Positions 50,210-60,776 of a stretch of 64,000 nt of DNA are shown piece by piece; the first letter of the stretch is position 1; every line of letters begins with the position of its first letter. This DNA comes from Lysobacter panacisoli (GTDB lineage: Bacteria > Pseudomonadota > Gammaproteobacteria > Xanthomonadales > Xanthomonadaceae). The translations under genes and the position numbers were made by a program. The DNA lies in contig NZ_VLNU01000001.1 in assembly GCF_009765165.1 (NCBI RefSeq), positions 2,531,001 through 2,595,000 of the forward strand, given 5' to 3'. The notes under the pieces were generated by a model. It saw only the letters and a program-made list of their open reading frames with translations, searched no databases and had not been told where the DNA came from.

Positions 50210-50253
50210 GACATGAAAAGGCCCCGCAATGCGGGGCCTTTTCGTTCTTGCGG
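50210..50253. repeat. 44-bp direct repeat containing a terminator, left copy
   Basis: Identical over 44 bp to 53062-53105. It contains the perfect stem AAAAGGCCCCGC-AAT-GCGGGGCCTTTT (50216-50242), which acts as a terminator for the preceding gene. The two copies bracket the effector/immunity cassette. Confidence 0.9.
50216..50242. terminator. Bidirectional terminator in left repeat
   Basis: A perfect 12-bp stem with an AAT loop and A/T tails follows the hypothetical gene ending at 50199. Confidence 0.85.
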
Positions 50254-50353
50254 TCGCGGTGCGACGGATGCGGGCGTGACGTTCGAAACATTCTCATTGT
50301 TCGCGGCAGTGGCGCGTGTTGGTCTGCGAGGACGATGACAGTCAGGCGAACCG

Positions 50354-50692
50354 ATGAAGCCGGAAGGGATGATGTACGCCGCAGTGGCGCTGAGCGCAAC
50401 GCTTTCGCTGGGCGTGCTGGTGGCGTTCTTCTGGTCGGAGCGGCGCTGGCGGCAGTGGGATAGGGAGCAGGCGCAGCGGCTTCGCAACCTTCGTACAGAT
50501 CACATAGGTGGGGAGAACGCTTCACCGCGCCAGGACGACGAGTTGGCGTGGCCGCCGATCCCTTTCCAGCGCCGGCCTTTCCATGAGGCGCTGGCGGAAG
50601 ACTGCCCGGAACTGGCGCCGTCGCCTCAGGCACGCGCCATCGCGCAATACCTGGCCACACGTCCGGCCAACCCTGAAACGGAGAATGACGAG
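50354..50692 (+). other. In-frame 113-codon upstream extension of the immunity gene, with a membrane-helix segment
   Basis: An open frame from ATG 50354 runs without a stop into the immunity lipoprotein at 50693. It encodes one hydrophobic helix (MMYAAVALSATLSLGVLVAFFW) followed by a charged, then proline-rich, stretch (RRWRQWDREQAQRL, ending ANPETENDE). It could be a separate small membrane protein that lost its stop, or the true N-terminus of one 310-residue protein. The lipobox at 50750 favours an independent start at 50693. Confidence 0.5.
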
Positions 50693-51286
50693 ATGAGATG
50701 GAACGAGGCCACCGCGACCGCGGCTGTGATGGTCGGCATGTTGAGCGGGTGTCATTTTGGCCCTCCGAAACCCAGGCTCAACCCGCATCCCCAGGAGCGC
50801 TACGAGATCACGATGACGATCGAGGATGCGCCAGGGCCGTTCACCGACATCGGCGGGTTCGTGCAGTACGACGTCGACAACTATGAAGAGTGCATGCCGG
50901 AGAAGTGGACATTCGTGAGGGGTCACTATCATGACCAGCTCGATGAGTTCATTCCTTTCGCCTATACGCAGATTGCCGAGAACGTATATCGCACGCGGAT
51001 CACGGTCGATGCGTTGCGGAATGTGGATTACCACGGCCTTGGTGAGTGCCGGTGGGGTCTGACTGCCGTCACTTCCAACCTTCGTGGAAAGAACGTTGAC
51101 TTCATTCCAAGACTTCATCTGGACGAGCTTCGGAAACAGCAGGCTAAGAGAATCTACTTCTCTACTCGTACGTACTTTGCAGAGAAGGGATACCCTGACT
51201 CAGGTGGTGAGCGCTCTGAGTTTGGTCCAGAAGTGCAAGATGAACTCTTCACGATTACGCTGACGCCACGGAGGATTTCGCCGTGA
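50693..51286 (+). CDS. Lipoprotein, candidate immunity protein (X-Tfi type) of the adjacent T4SS effector
   Basis: A 197-residue protein from ATG 50693. The N-terminus MRWNEATATAAVMVGMLSGC is a lipoprotein signal with lipobox LSGC (Cys20), placing it in the periplasm. The rest is beta-rich (ERYEITMTIEDAPGPFTDIG, FIPFAYTQIAENVYRTRITV) with no known enzyme motif. In Xanthomonas-type killing T4SS loci, periplasmic lipoproteins encoded just before an XVIPCD effector neutralise it, and this gene sits exactly so, overlapping the effector by 4 nt. Its 3' half looks AT-richer than the flanking genes, consistent with transfer. The family was not confirmed by a search. Confidence 0.72.
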   Translation: MRWNEATATAAVMVGMLSGCHFGPPKPRLNPHPQERYEITMTIEDAPGPFTDIGGFVQYDVDNYEECMPEKWTFVRGHYHDQLDEFIPFAYTQIAENVYRTRITVDALRNVDYHGLGECRWGLTAVTSNLRGKNVDFIPRLHLDELRKQQAKRIYFSTRTYFAEKGYPDSGGERSEFGPEVQDELFTITLTPRRISP

Positions 51287-52995
51287 GCCTGAGTACCCTG
51301 GATCGATCCCATTTGGCCGAGGACGCGTACAAGGATCGCAGTCGGGAAGCGGTCGCCGTGGATCGCAGCAAGAAGACAGTCTGGGTTGGCGGCCGCGAGT
51401 ACGAGGTCTTTGCCCATACGAGCAAGCCCTCCGGCTATCAGGGCACGGCATACCGCGAGCTGCCCAACGGCGAAGTGGTCATCGCCAGCCGCGGAACCGA
51501 GTTCAATCCCCTCAGCCCAGAGTTCCTCCGCGACGTGGTCCGCGCCGATGGCGGCATGGTCGCCAAGGCGGTGAACATCCAGGCCCATGACGCAGTGGTA
51601 TTCGCGCAGGAAGCGATCGAAATCACGAAAGCTCGTGCGAAGGAGCGGAATGAACCCATGCCCCGCATCACCGCCGTCGGCCACTCCCTGGGCGGCACCC
51701 ATGCCCAGATCCAGTCGTACCACTTGGGCCTGGAAGCCGAAACCTTCAACGCCTTTGGCGCGACCAGATTGAAGATCATGCAAGGGCAGCCGGCGCCGGG
51801 TGCGCACGCGGTCAACCACATGGACGCGGCCGACTTCGTCAGCGCCGCCAGCCCGCACTTCGGCGAGCAACGGGTCTACGCGACCGAAGCCGACATCGCT
51901 CACCTGCGCAAGCAGGACTACGGCTTGGGGCCGTATCGTCCCGACGTCCTGGCTATGACGTCGCCCACGACCACACTCGCGCAGTGGTTCGTGAAGCCCG
52001 ATCCAGTCACGGCCGCGCTGAGCCCGCACGGCATCGGTGCCCACGGCATTGCGACGATGGCGCCGGACCGTCGCGGCGACGCCTCCGTCCTCACCGAGGA
52101 GAACCGGCAGCGCTACGAACACCACAAGGCTCTCGTCGATGCGTACCGCAACGACATCGGCGACATCACGCGGGGTGTCTCGGCGCACGCACGGAACTGG
52201 TCGTTCGCCGTGAACGCCATCGACCGCTCGGCCCAACAGGCGACATTGGCAATCGAGGGAGCTGGCATTGCCATCGCCCCGACGCGGGCCGCGCAAGCGG
52301 CGACCATTCGACTGGGCCAGTCCGTGGTCGATGAAGCGCCGCGGATCGTGCGCGAGACCCTGGATCGAACCGCGGACGCCACACTAGGCGCGACGATGGG
52401 CCTGTCGCAGGCGCTGGATCGCGGCATCGACCGGGCATCCGAGGTGGCGGGCAGCGCCGCCGCGCTCGGCAGGAACGCGCTGGACGTCCTCACGCCCGCG
52501 ACGGAACACGGAATGGTGCGGAAGGCTCATCCGGACAAGATCCCAACCGACCGGAGCCCGGGTGCGCTGGATCCCCGCTTCATCGAGTCGAGCTCCCGCC
52601 AGTTCCTGCAGGAAACCTCCCGACCACACCACGCCGAGCGCGAACCGCTGACGTACCTCGATACGGCGCACCCGCACCACCGATTGTTCCGCGAGCTGCG
52701 GGAGAAGCTACCGGCAGATGTGAGCAACGAGAAGGTCGCCGAGCTGACCCTGGCCGCGAGGCAGGGCGGCGTGCGACCGAACCGCGTTGAGTCAGTCCAT
52801 GTCCTCGGCAACGGCGACGCATGGGTGCTGGGCACGATCCCGGGCTTCGACGGCACGATCAATCTGCGCACGCCGGCGCCACCGATCACCGAGACGATGC
52901 AGAAGGCCGACGCGTTCGAGCAGCAGCATCAGGCGCGCGTGGCGCAGTGGCAGGAGCAACGGCAGCAATCGCAGTCGCATGGGCGGTCGATGTAA
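51283..52995 (+). CDS. T4SS-dependent antibacterial effector (X-Tfe) with class 3 lipase domain and C-terminal XVIPCD-like tail
   Basis: A 570-residue protein starting at GTG 51283, overlapping the immunity stop. Residues about 1-280 are an alpha/beta hydrolase: YQGTAYRELPNGEVVIASRGTEF and the nucleophile elbow ITAVGHSLGGTHAQIQSYHLG-like segment (Ser135), as in phospholipases that attack membranes of rival cells. A helical linker (about 290-425) follows. From about residue 430 to the end it matches the Xanthomonas VirD4-interacting conserved domain: HPHHRLFRELREKLP, VAELTLAARQGGVRPNRVESV and a glutamine-rich tail (QQHQARVAQWQEQRQQ). This tail directs effectors to VirD4. No signal peptide is present. 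The T4SS itself is not in this window. Confidence 0.88.
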   Translation: MSLSTLDRSHLAEDAYKDRSREAVAVDRSKKTVWVGGREYEVFAHTSKPSGYQGTAYRELPNGEVVIASRGTEFNPLSPEFLRDVVRADGGMVAKAVNIQAHDAVVFAQEAIEITKARAKERNEPMPRITAVGHSLGGTHAQIQSYHLGLEAETFNAFGATRLKIMQGQPAPGAHAVNHMDAADFVSAASPHFGEQRVYATEADIAHLRKQDYGLGPYRPDVLAMTSPTTTLAQWFVKPDPVTAALSPHGIGAHGIATMAPDRRGDASVLTEENRQRYEHHKALVDAYRNDIGDITRGVSAHARNWSFAVNAIDRSAQQATLAIEGAGIAIAPTRAAQAATIRLGQSVVDEAPRIVRETLDRTADATLGATMGLSQALDRGIDRASEVAGSAAALGRNALDVLTPATEHGMVRKAHPDKIPTDRSPGALDPRFIESSSRQFLQETSRPHHAEREPLTYLDTAHPHHRLFRELREKLPADVSNEKVAELTLAARQGGVRPNRVESVHVLGNGDAWVLGTIPGFDGTINLRTPAPPITETMQKADAFEQQHQARVAQWQEQRQQSQSHGRSM

Positions 52996-53061
52996 GCTGA
53001 CGCGAGCGTGGGATGTTCAGTCCGAGCCGGGCAGCTGATTTTCCGGACTGATCATCGCGCA

Positions 53062-53105
53062 GACATGAAAAGGCCCCGCAATGCGGGGCCTTTTCGTTCT
53101 TGCGG
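53062..53105. repeat. 44-bp direct repeat containing a terminator, right copy
   Basis: An exact duplicate of 50210-50253, lying between the effector and gcvP. The stem is at 53068-53094. Confidence 0.9.
53068..53094. terminator. Bidirectional terminator between effector gene and gcvP
   Basis: AAAAGGCCCCGC-AAT-GCGGGGCCTTTT, a perfect stem with A/T tails, ends both convergent genes. Confidence 0.88.
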
Positions 53106-53122
53106 GTCGATTGAGAAGCGGC

Positions 53123-56035
<2,913 letters not shown>

Positions 56036-56092
56036 GCGGGGCATCCGGAGTTGGCTCGAAAGCCGGGCGTGCGCGTGCGCGCACATGGAGTG

Positions 56093-56305
56093 CCCCTCTG
56101 TCCTTTTGCCTGAGAGTTTGGAAGCGCGGGGCGGGGGACGTGACCCCGCTGCGTTCTTGCCCCTTCGGCGCCGGTTCTGCCATGTGGCAGGCGGTCTCTC
56201 CAGAGTGTGAGCCGACGGCGGTATCGGGGCCTGAGCGATTCCGGGCGTTTGCGCCTTCGGCAGCGATCCGGGCCATGAAGGCCGGTCCGCTTCTCCCACC
56301 GTCTG
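56093..56305 (-). promoter_or_regulatory. Tandem glycine riboswitch upstream of gcvP
   Basis: Read on the minus strand, the leader has two aptamers. The first begins GGTGGGAGAAGC and has CTGCCGAAGGCGCAAA and GCTCAGGCCCC. The second begins CTCTGGAGAGACC, has GGCGCCGAAGGGGCAAG and ends with the hallmark AAACTCTCAGGC and GGACAGAGGGG. These are the conserved glycine-aptamer core segments (GAGAG, CCGAAGG-GCAA, CTCAGG, ACAGAG). The gcvP start lies 58 nt downstream. In this arrangement glycine normally turns expression on. Confidence 0.9.
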
Positions 56306-56316
56306 CTTGCGGCGCG

Positions 56317-56322
56317 ATTATA
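56317..56322 (-). promoter_or_regulatory. Consensus -10 element for the gcvP riboswitch leader
   Basis: An exact TATAAT on the minus strand predicts a transcription start near 56310, just before the first aptamer base-paired region. A -35 match is poor. Confidence 0.65.
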
Positions 56323-56476
56323 CCGGCTCGACCCCGCCCGCCGGGCGGATCGGCGAAAACCGGGGCGCGGTCACATCTGTGCGGTGCCGCGCTTTTGCCG
56401 CCTCGGGCGGAAGGCCAGAATCCCCCATTCAGGTTGCCGGTCACGAGCTACCATGACGTATCAAGGAGCCGTGCTC

Positions 56477-56899
56477 ATGGATCAGCCCCCCTTCCGACTG
56501 CTGCAGCTCGACCATGTGGTCCTGCGCGTCCGCGACGTGCCGGCGATGGTGCGCTTCTACCGCGACGTGCTCGGCTGCAGCGTCGAGCGCGTGCAGGAGG
56601 CGATCGGCCTGACCCAGCTGCGCGCCGGCTCGTCGCTGATCGACCTGGTCGATGTCGAGGGCAAGCTCGGCCGCATGGGCGGCGCGGCACCGGGCGCGGA
56701 GGGCCGCAACATGGACCACCTGTGCCTGCGTGCCGAACCGTTCGACCGCGACGCGATCCTCGCCCACCTGCAGGCGCACGGCGTCCGCGTCGGCGATTTC
56801 GGTTCGCGCTACGGGGCCGAGGGCGAAGGGCCTTCGCAGTACCTGTTCGATCCCGAGGGCAACCTCGTCGAATTGAAGGGGCCGCCGGACGCCCGCTGA
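56477..56899 (+). CDS. VOC-superfamily (glyoxalase/dioxygenase-fold) metalloprotein
   Basis: A 140-residue single-domain protein. An AAGGAG ribosome site precedes ATG 56477. It shows the paired beta-alpha-beta-beta-beta modules: LQLDHVVLRVRDVPAMVRFYRDVLGC and MDHLCLRAEPFDRDAIL, with metal-ligand candidates His21 region (LDHV), His in NMDHLCL and the glutamate of GNLVELKGP. VOC members include glyoxalase I, fosfomycin-resistance enzymes and extradiol dioxygenases; the reaction cannot be assigned. It lies 33 bp upstream of a Bcr/CflA exporter in the same direction. Confidence 0.88.
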   Translation: MDQPPFRLLQLDHVVLRVRDVPAMVRFYRDVLGCSVERVQEAIGLTQLRAGSSLIDLVDVEGKLGRMGGAAPGAEGRNMDHLCLRAEPFDRDAILAHLQAHGVRVGDFGSRYGAEGEGPSQYLFDPEGNLVELKGPPDAR

Positions 56900-56932
56900 C
56901 GCGGACGTGCCCCGAGCCCCGATCCTTCGACG

Positions 56933-58189
56933 ATGCCCATGCCTGCCCAGCCACCGACCCTGTCCATCTCCGTCCGCCGCCTCGCCCTGCTGCTGGGCGG
57001 GCTGGCGATGTTCGGTCCGTTCTCCATCGACACCATTTTCCCGGCGTTCCCGTCGATCGGCGCGCAGTTCGGCGCGGACAAGCTGGCGATGCAGCAGACC
57101 ATCAGCGTGTACCTCGTCGCGTACGCGCTGATGAGCGTCGTGCACGGCCCGCTGTCGGATGCGATCGGCCGGCGCAAGGTCATCCTCGGCGGACTGATCG
57201 TGTTCGCGATCGCCTCGGCCGGCTGCGCGCTGTCGAAGGACCTGCCGACGCTGCTCGCGTTCCGCGCATTGCAGGGACTGTCTTCTGGCGTCGGCCTGAT
57301 CGTCGGACGCGCGGTGATCCGCGACGTGCTGCACGGCGACGACGCGCAGCGACTGATGAGCCAGGTGTCGATGATCTTCGGCGTCGCGCCCGCGGTCGCA
57401 CCGGTGATCGGCGGCTGGATCCTGGGCTGGAGCCACTGGCCGGCGATCTTCTGGTTCCTGGTGGTGTTCGCGGTCGTGCTGCTGGTCTCGACCTGGCGCA
57501 TGCTGCCGGAAACGCACCTGCCCGACGCGCGATTGCCGCTGGTGCCGCGCCGGTTGCTGCGCGATTACGTCGCCATCGTGGTCAATCCGCGCTTCCAGAG
57601 GCTGGCCGCGGCGAGCGCGTTCAACTTCGCCGCGCTGTGGGTGTACATCGCTTCGGCGCCGGCGTTCGTGCTCGACATCCTCAAGCTCACCGAGCGCGAG
57701 TTCGGCTGGTTCTTCGTGCCGATGATCAGCGGCATGATCCTGGGCGCGTTCGTGTCGGGGCGCTCGGCGGGCAAGGTCAGCGGCGAGCGGCTGGTGGCGA
57801 TCGGCTTCGGCTGCTCGGCCGTAGCGATCCTGCTCAACCTCGGCTACAACCTGCTCGTCGACGTGCCACGCGTGCCGTGGGCCGTGCTGCCGATGATGCT
57901 CAACGCGTTCGGCATCGCGCTGGTGTTCCCGATCGTGACGCTCGCGATCCTCGACATGTACCCGCGCCAGCGCGGCTCGGCGTCGTCGTTGCAGGCATTC
58001 ACCAGCCTGGTGCTCAACGCGTTCATCGCCGGCGTGCTGTCGCCGTGGATCAGCGATCGCGCCTTGTGGCTGGTGGGTTCGGCGGTCGTGTTCCTGGCGA
58101 TCGCGTACGCGTTCTGGCGCTGGGAATTGCGCGTGTCGCGCACGCGCATGGGCGAAGGCCCGCCGACGGTCCCGGGCGAAACGCTGTAA
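56933..58189 (+). CDS. MFS multidrug exporter, Bcr/CflA family (DHA1)
   Basis: A 418-residue transporter with 12 predicted helices. The first helices carry FGPFSIDTIFPAFPSIGAQF, typical of Bcr/CflA, then the MFS loop 2-3 motif GPLSDAIGRRKVILGGL and motif C in TM5 (GVAPAVAPVIGGWILG). Family members export bicyclomycin, sulfonamides, chloramphenicol or dipeptides by proton antiport. The substrate is unknown. The stop is 4 bp from the end of the convergent permease gene. Confidence 0.93.
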   Translation: MPMPAQPPTLSISVRRLALLLGGLAMFGPFSIDTIFPAFPSIGAQFGADKLAMQQTISVYLVAYALMSVVHGPLSDAIGRRKVILGGLIVFAIASAGCALSKDLPTLLAFRALQGLSSGVGLIVGRAVIRDVLHGDDAQRLMSQVSMIFGVAPAVAPVIGGWILGWSHWPAIFWFLVVFAVVLLVSTWRMLPETHLPDARLPLVPRRLLRDYVAIVVNPRFQRLAAASAFNFAALWVYIASAPAFVLDILKLTEREFGWFFVPMISGMILGAFVSGRSAGKVSGERLVAIGFGCSAVAILLNLGYNLLVDVPRVPWAVLPMMLNAFGIALVFPIVTLAILDMYPRQRGSASSLQAFTSLVLNAFIAGVLSPWISDRALWLVGSAVVFLAIAYAFWRWELRVSRTRMGEGPPTVPGETL

Positions 58190-58193
58190 CGCG

Positions 58194-59462
58194 TCAGCGG
58201 CGCCGCCGCAGCCAGTAGTGCAGTGGCAGTCCGGCGATCACCAGCGCCGCGCCCCACACCAGCGCTTCGGAGCCGATGCCGAACAGCGCATACAGGCTGT
58301 ACGCCAGCGCGAGCGCTGCCACGATCCGGCTGGCCGCGCCGGTGCCGCGCGACAGCCATGCCGCGCTGCTGACGACGTACGGCAGCAGCGTCGCGGCGGT
58401 CGAGAGCAGGATCGAGAAGGTAAACACCTGCACCAGCGAATGGCTGTAGTTCGACGCGACCAGTCCGCTGGCGAGCGCGCTGCTCACCACCACGCCGATC
58501 GCCGGCGTGCCGCGCGCGTTGAGGCGCGCGAAGAACGCGGGAAACACGCCGTCGCGCGCGGCCGCCATCGGCAACTGAGCCGACAGCAGGATCCAGCCGT
58601 TGAGTGCGCCGAAGCACGACACCGCCATCGCCAGCGCCAGGCCGATGCCCGCGGCCGGTCCCCACAGCGAGCGCGCCGCGTCCGCCATCGGCGCCTGCGA
58701 ATCCTTGAGCGCCTCGCTCGGCAGCAGTCCGAGCACCGCGGTGCAGGCGAGGATGGTCGCCACGCCCGCGAGCACGGTGCCGAGCACCGTCGCGCGCGGC
58801 ACGGTGCGTTCGGGGCTTTCGATGGAACCGGCCGGCACGGTGGCCGCTTCCAGTCCGAGCAGCGCCCACAGCGTCAGCGCGACCGCCGCGTGCGCGACCT
58901 GCGGCAGGCTCTCGCCGGTGGGATTGAACGGCGTGTAATGCTTCGGTTCGACGAACCAGATCGCGATGCCGCCGAACACCAGCAGCGGCAAGAGTTTCAG
59001 CACGGTGGTGACGAGTTGCATGCGTCCGGCTTCGCGCACGCCGGCGATGTTCACCGCGCTGCAGATCCACAGCGCCGCCAGCGCGCAGCACGCGGCGCGT
59101 AGCGGCGTCGCGGTCAGCGCGGGGAAGATCGCGCCGACGCTGCCGGCGAACGCGACGGCGATGGCGGCGGTCGCGCACCAGATCGAGATCCAGTAGCTCC
59201 ACGCGATCACGAAGCCCGGCAATTCGCCGAAAGCATTGCGCGCGTACACGTACGGCCCGCCGGTCTGCGGCCAGCGCGTGGCCAGTCGCGCGAAGGTGAG
59301 CGCCAGCAACACCGCGCCGGCGAGGGTGATGCCCCAGCCGACCAGGCTCGCCGCGCCGAACGGGGCGAGTGCCGCCGGCAGCAGGAACGCGCCGGAACCG
59401 ATGATGCTGCCCACCACCAGTGCGGTGGCCGACCAGAAGCCCAGAGGGCGTGCGGAGGTCAT
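58194..59462 (-). CDS. APC-superfamily amino acid/amine permease
   Basis: A 422-residue membrane protein starting at ATG 59462, with 12 predicted helices. The helix-1 substrate loop is VVGSIIGSGAFLLPAAL, and YARNAFGELPGFVIAWSYWI and ALLGLEAATVPAGSIESPERTVPRATV match the basic-amino-acid/polyamine antiporter branch (AdiC/CadB/YjeH-like). It could carry amino acids, polyamines or their products. It is followed on the same strand by no gene; upstream, across a repeat, lies a Rieske oxygenase gene. Confidence 0.9.
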   Translation of the reverse strand: MTSARPLGFWSATALVVGSIIGSGAFLLPAALAPFGAASLVGWGITLAGAVLLALTFARLATRWPQTGGPYVYARNAFGELPGFVIAWSYWISIWCATAAIAVAFAGSVGAIFPALTATPLRAACCALAALWICSAVNIAGVREAGRMQLVTTVLKLLPLLVFGGIAIWFVEPKHYTPFNPTGESLPQVAHAAVALTLWALLGLEAATVPAGSIESPERTVPRATVLGTVLAGVATILACTAVLGLLPSEALKDSQAPMADAARSLWGPAAGIGLALAMAVSCFGALNGWILLSAQLPMAAARDGVFPAFFARLNARGTPAIGVVVSSALASGLVASNYSHSLVQVFTFSILLSTAATLLPYVVSSAAWLSRGTGAASRIVAALALAYSLYALFGIGSEALVWGAALVIAGLPLHYWLRRRR

Positions 59463-59512
59463 GGGGAAGGCGTTGTCCTGGACGGAGTCTCGTCGTACCT
59501 GGTGCATCCGTT

Positions 59513-59612
59513 GTCATCCCCGCGAAGGCGGGGATCCAACGTTGACGACATCACGCTCGCCGGAAGACGGGATCGGTTCGGATGGATGGATTCCCGCCTT
59601 CGCGGGAATGAC
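59513..59612. repeat. 100-bp MITE-like repeat with inverted GTCATTCCCGCG ends, copy 3
   Basis: Starts GTCATCCCCGCGAAGGCGGG and ends ATTCCCGCCTTCGCGGGAATGAC-like. The middle shows CATCACGCTCGCCGGAAG, which is the reverse of the GAGCGTGATG middle in copies 1 and 2, so this copy is inserted in the opposite direction. Confidence 0.85.
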
Positions 59613-59634
59613 GGCGACGATACGCTGCGGTCGA

Positions 59635-60729
59635 TCACGAGGCATCCGCGCGATACACCGCGCGCAGCAGCTCGTGGAAGTGGTGCACCGCGTTCTCGCG
59701 CAGCGGATTCAACCGGCCCGGTTCGTAAGAGCCCGACGCCAGCCCACGCTGCACGTCCTCGCAGATGGTCAGGTCCTCCAGCTGCACTTCATCGCTGAAG
59801 GACAGGTCGGCGTCGCGTCGCGCGCGTGCTTCGCCGGAATCGTCGACGGCGTAGTAGAAGTCGAACTCGACGCGGCAGTGGTTCACGCCCTTGGGCACCA
59901 CGCGGTTGGTCTGCAGCCGGCCGGGCAGGATGTTGAGCATCGTGTTCGGCCACATCCAGTAATAGAGCGCGTCGCCGTCGCCGTAGAGACCGTCGCCGCT
60001 TTCCAGCGGGCTCCACTGGTAGGAGTACCACTGCGCGGTCTGCGTGATGTAGCTGCGGTAATCCAGCAGCTTGTTGAGCCCGGGGTGGATGTGCGGGACG
60101 TGGTAGCCCTCGAGGTAGTTGTCGACGTAGACCTTCCAGTTGCACGCGACGTCGTAGCCGACGCGGTGGTGGTGGCCGTAGTGTTCCAGACCGCGATTCG
60201 GTCCGAGGCGCTCGTCGATGCCGGCGACGAACGCGTCGAAGTCGGGTGCGCGCGCCTCGTCGACTGCCGCGAACACCAGTCCCTGCCACACGCGCACCGA
60301 CAACTGCGGCAGCTGCACGTCGGACATCACGAAATCCGGTGCGCCGCCCATTTCCGGCGCGGAACGCAGCACGCCATCGAGTGTGTAGGTCCAGCCGTGG
60401 TAGCGGCAGCGCAGCGATTTCGCGGCCAGTCCGTCGCAGGTGGCGAGCGGTCCGGCGCGATGGCGGCAGACGTTGTGGAAGACGCGGATCGCATCGTCGG
60501 CGCCGCGCACCGCGATCACCGGCAATCCGGCGAAATCGCCGATGACGTGGTCGCCGGCGTTGCGCAGCTGGCAGACGTGGGCGATCAGCTGCCAGCCGCC
60601 GTCGAAGATCGCGCGCCGGTCCAGCGCCACCATCGCCGGATCGGCGTAGTAGCGCGCGGGCAGCGCGGTGGCGTGGTCGAGCGGCTGTGCGGCCAGGGCC
60701 GCGGCGTCGAGCAGGTCGGGGCGGTTCAT
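59635..60729 (-). CDS. Rieske-type aromatic-ring/quaternary-amine oxygenase, alpha subunit
   Basis: A 364-residue non-heme iron oxygenase. The Rieske cluster ligands are intact: NVCRH (Cys88, His90) and CRYHGWTY (Cys108, His111). The mononuclear iron site reads NYLEGYHVPHIHPGL, with His210 and His215. The bridging residue between the two metal sites is Glu207 rather than the usual aspartate, as in carnitine oxygenase CntA and related glycine-betaine/choline enzymes. So a quaternary amine substrate is likelier than an aromatic ring. The partner reductase is not adjacent. Confidence 0.9.
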   Translation of the reverse strand: MNRPDLLDAAALAAQPLDHATALPARYYADPAMVALDRRAIFDGGWQLIAHVCQLRNAGDHVIGDFAGLPVIAVRGADDAIRVFHNVCRHRAGPLATCDGLAAKSLRCRYHGWTYTLDGVLRSAPEMGGAPDFVMSDVQLPQLSVRVWQGLVFAAVDEARAPDFDAFVAGIDERLGPNRGLEHYGHHHRVGYDVACNWKVYVDNYLEGYHVPHIHPGLNKLLDYRSYITQTAQWYSYQWSPLESGDGLYGDGDALYYWMWPNTMLNILPGRLQTNRVVPKGVNHCRVEFDFYYAVDDSGEARARRDADLSFSDEVQLEDLTICEDVQRGLASGSYEPGRLNPLRENAVHHFHELLRAVYRADAS

Positions 60730-60776
60730 GGGAAAAGTATGACGCGTCCCGCCACCTGAATGCGCCGCTCCGTGGG

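Noticed and set aside
49941..50240. Minus-strand small membrane protein near the left 44-bp repeat
   Set aside because: There is a hydrophobic stretch (LACGILAAAFVAPLLQW), but no start with a ribosome site and the frame runs across the terminator.
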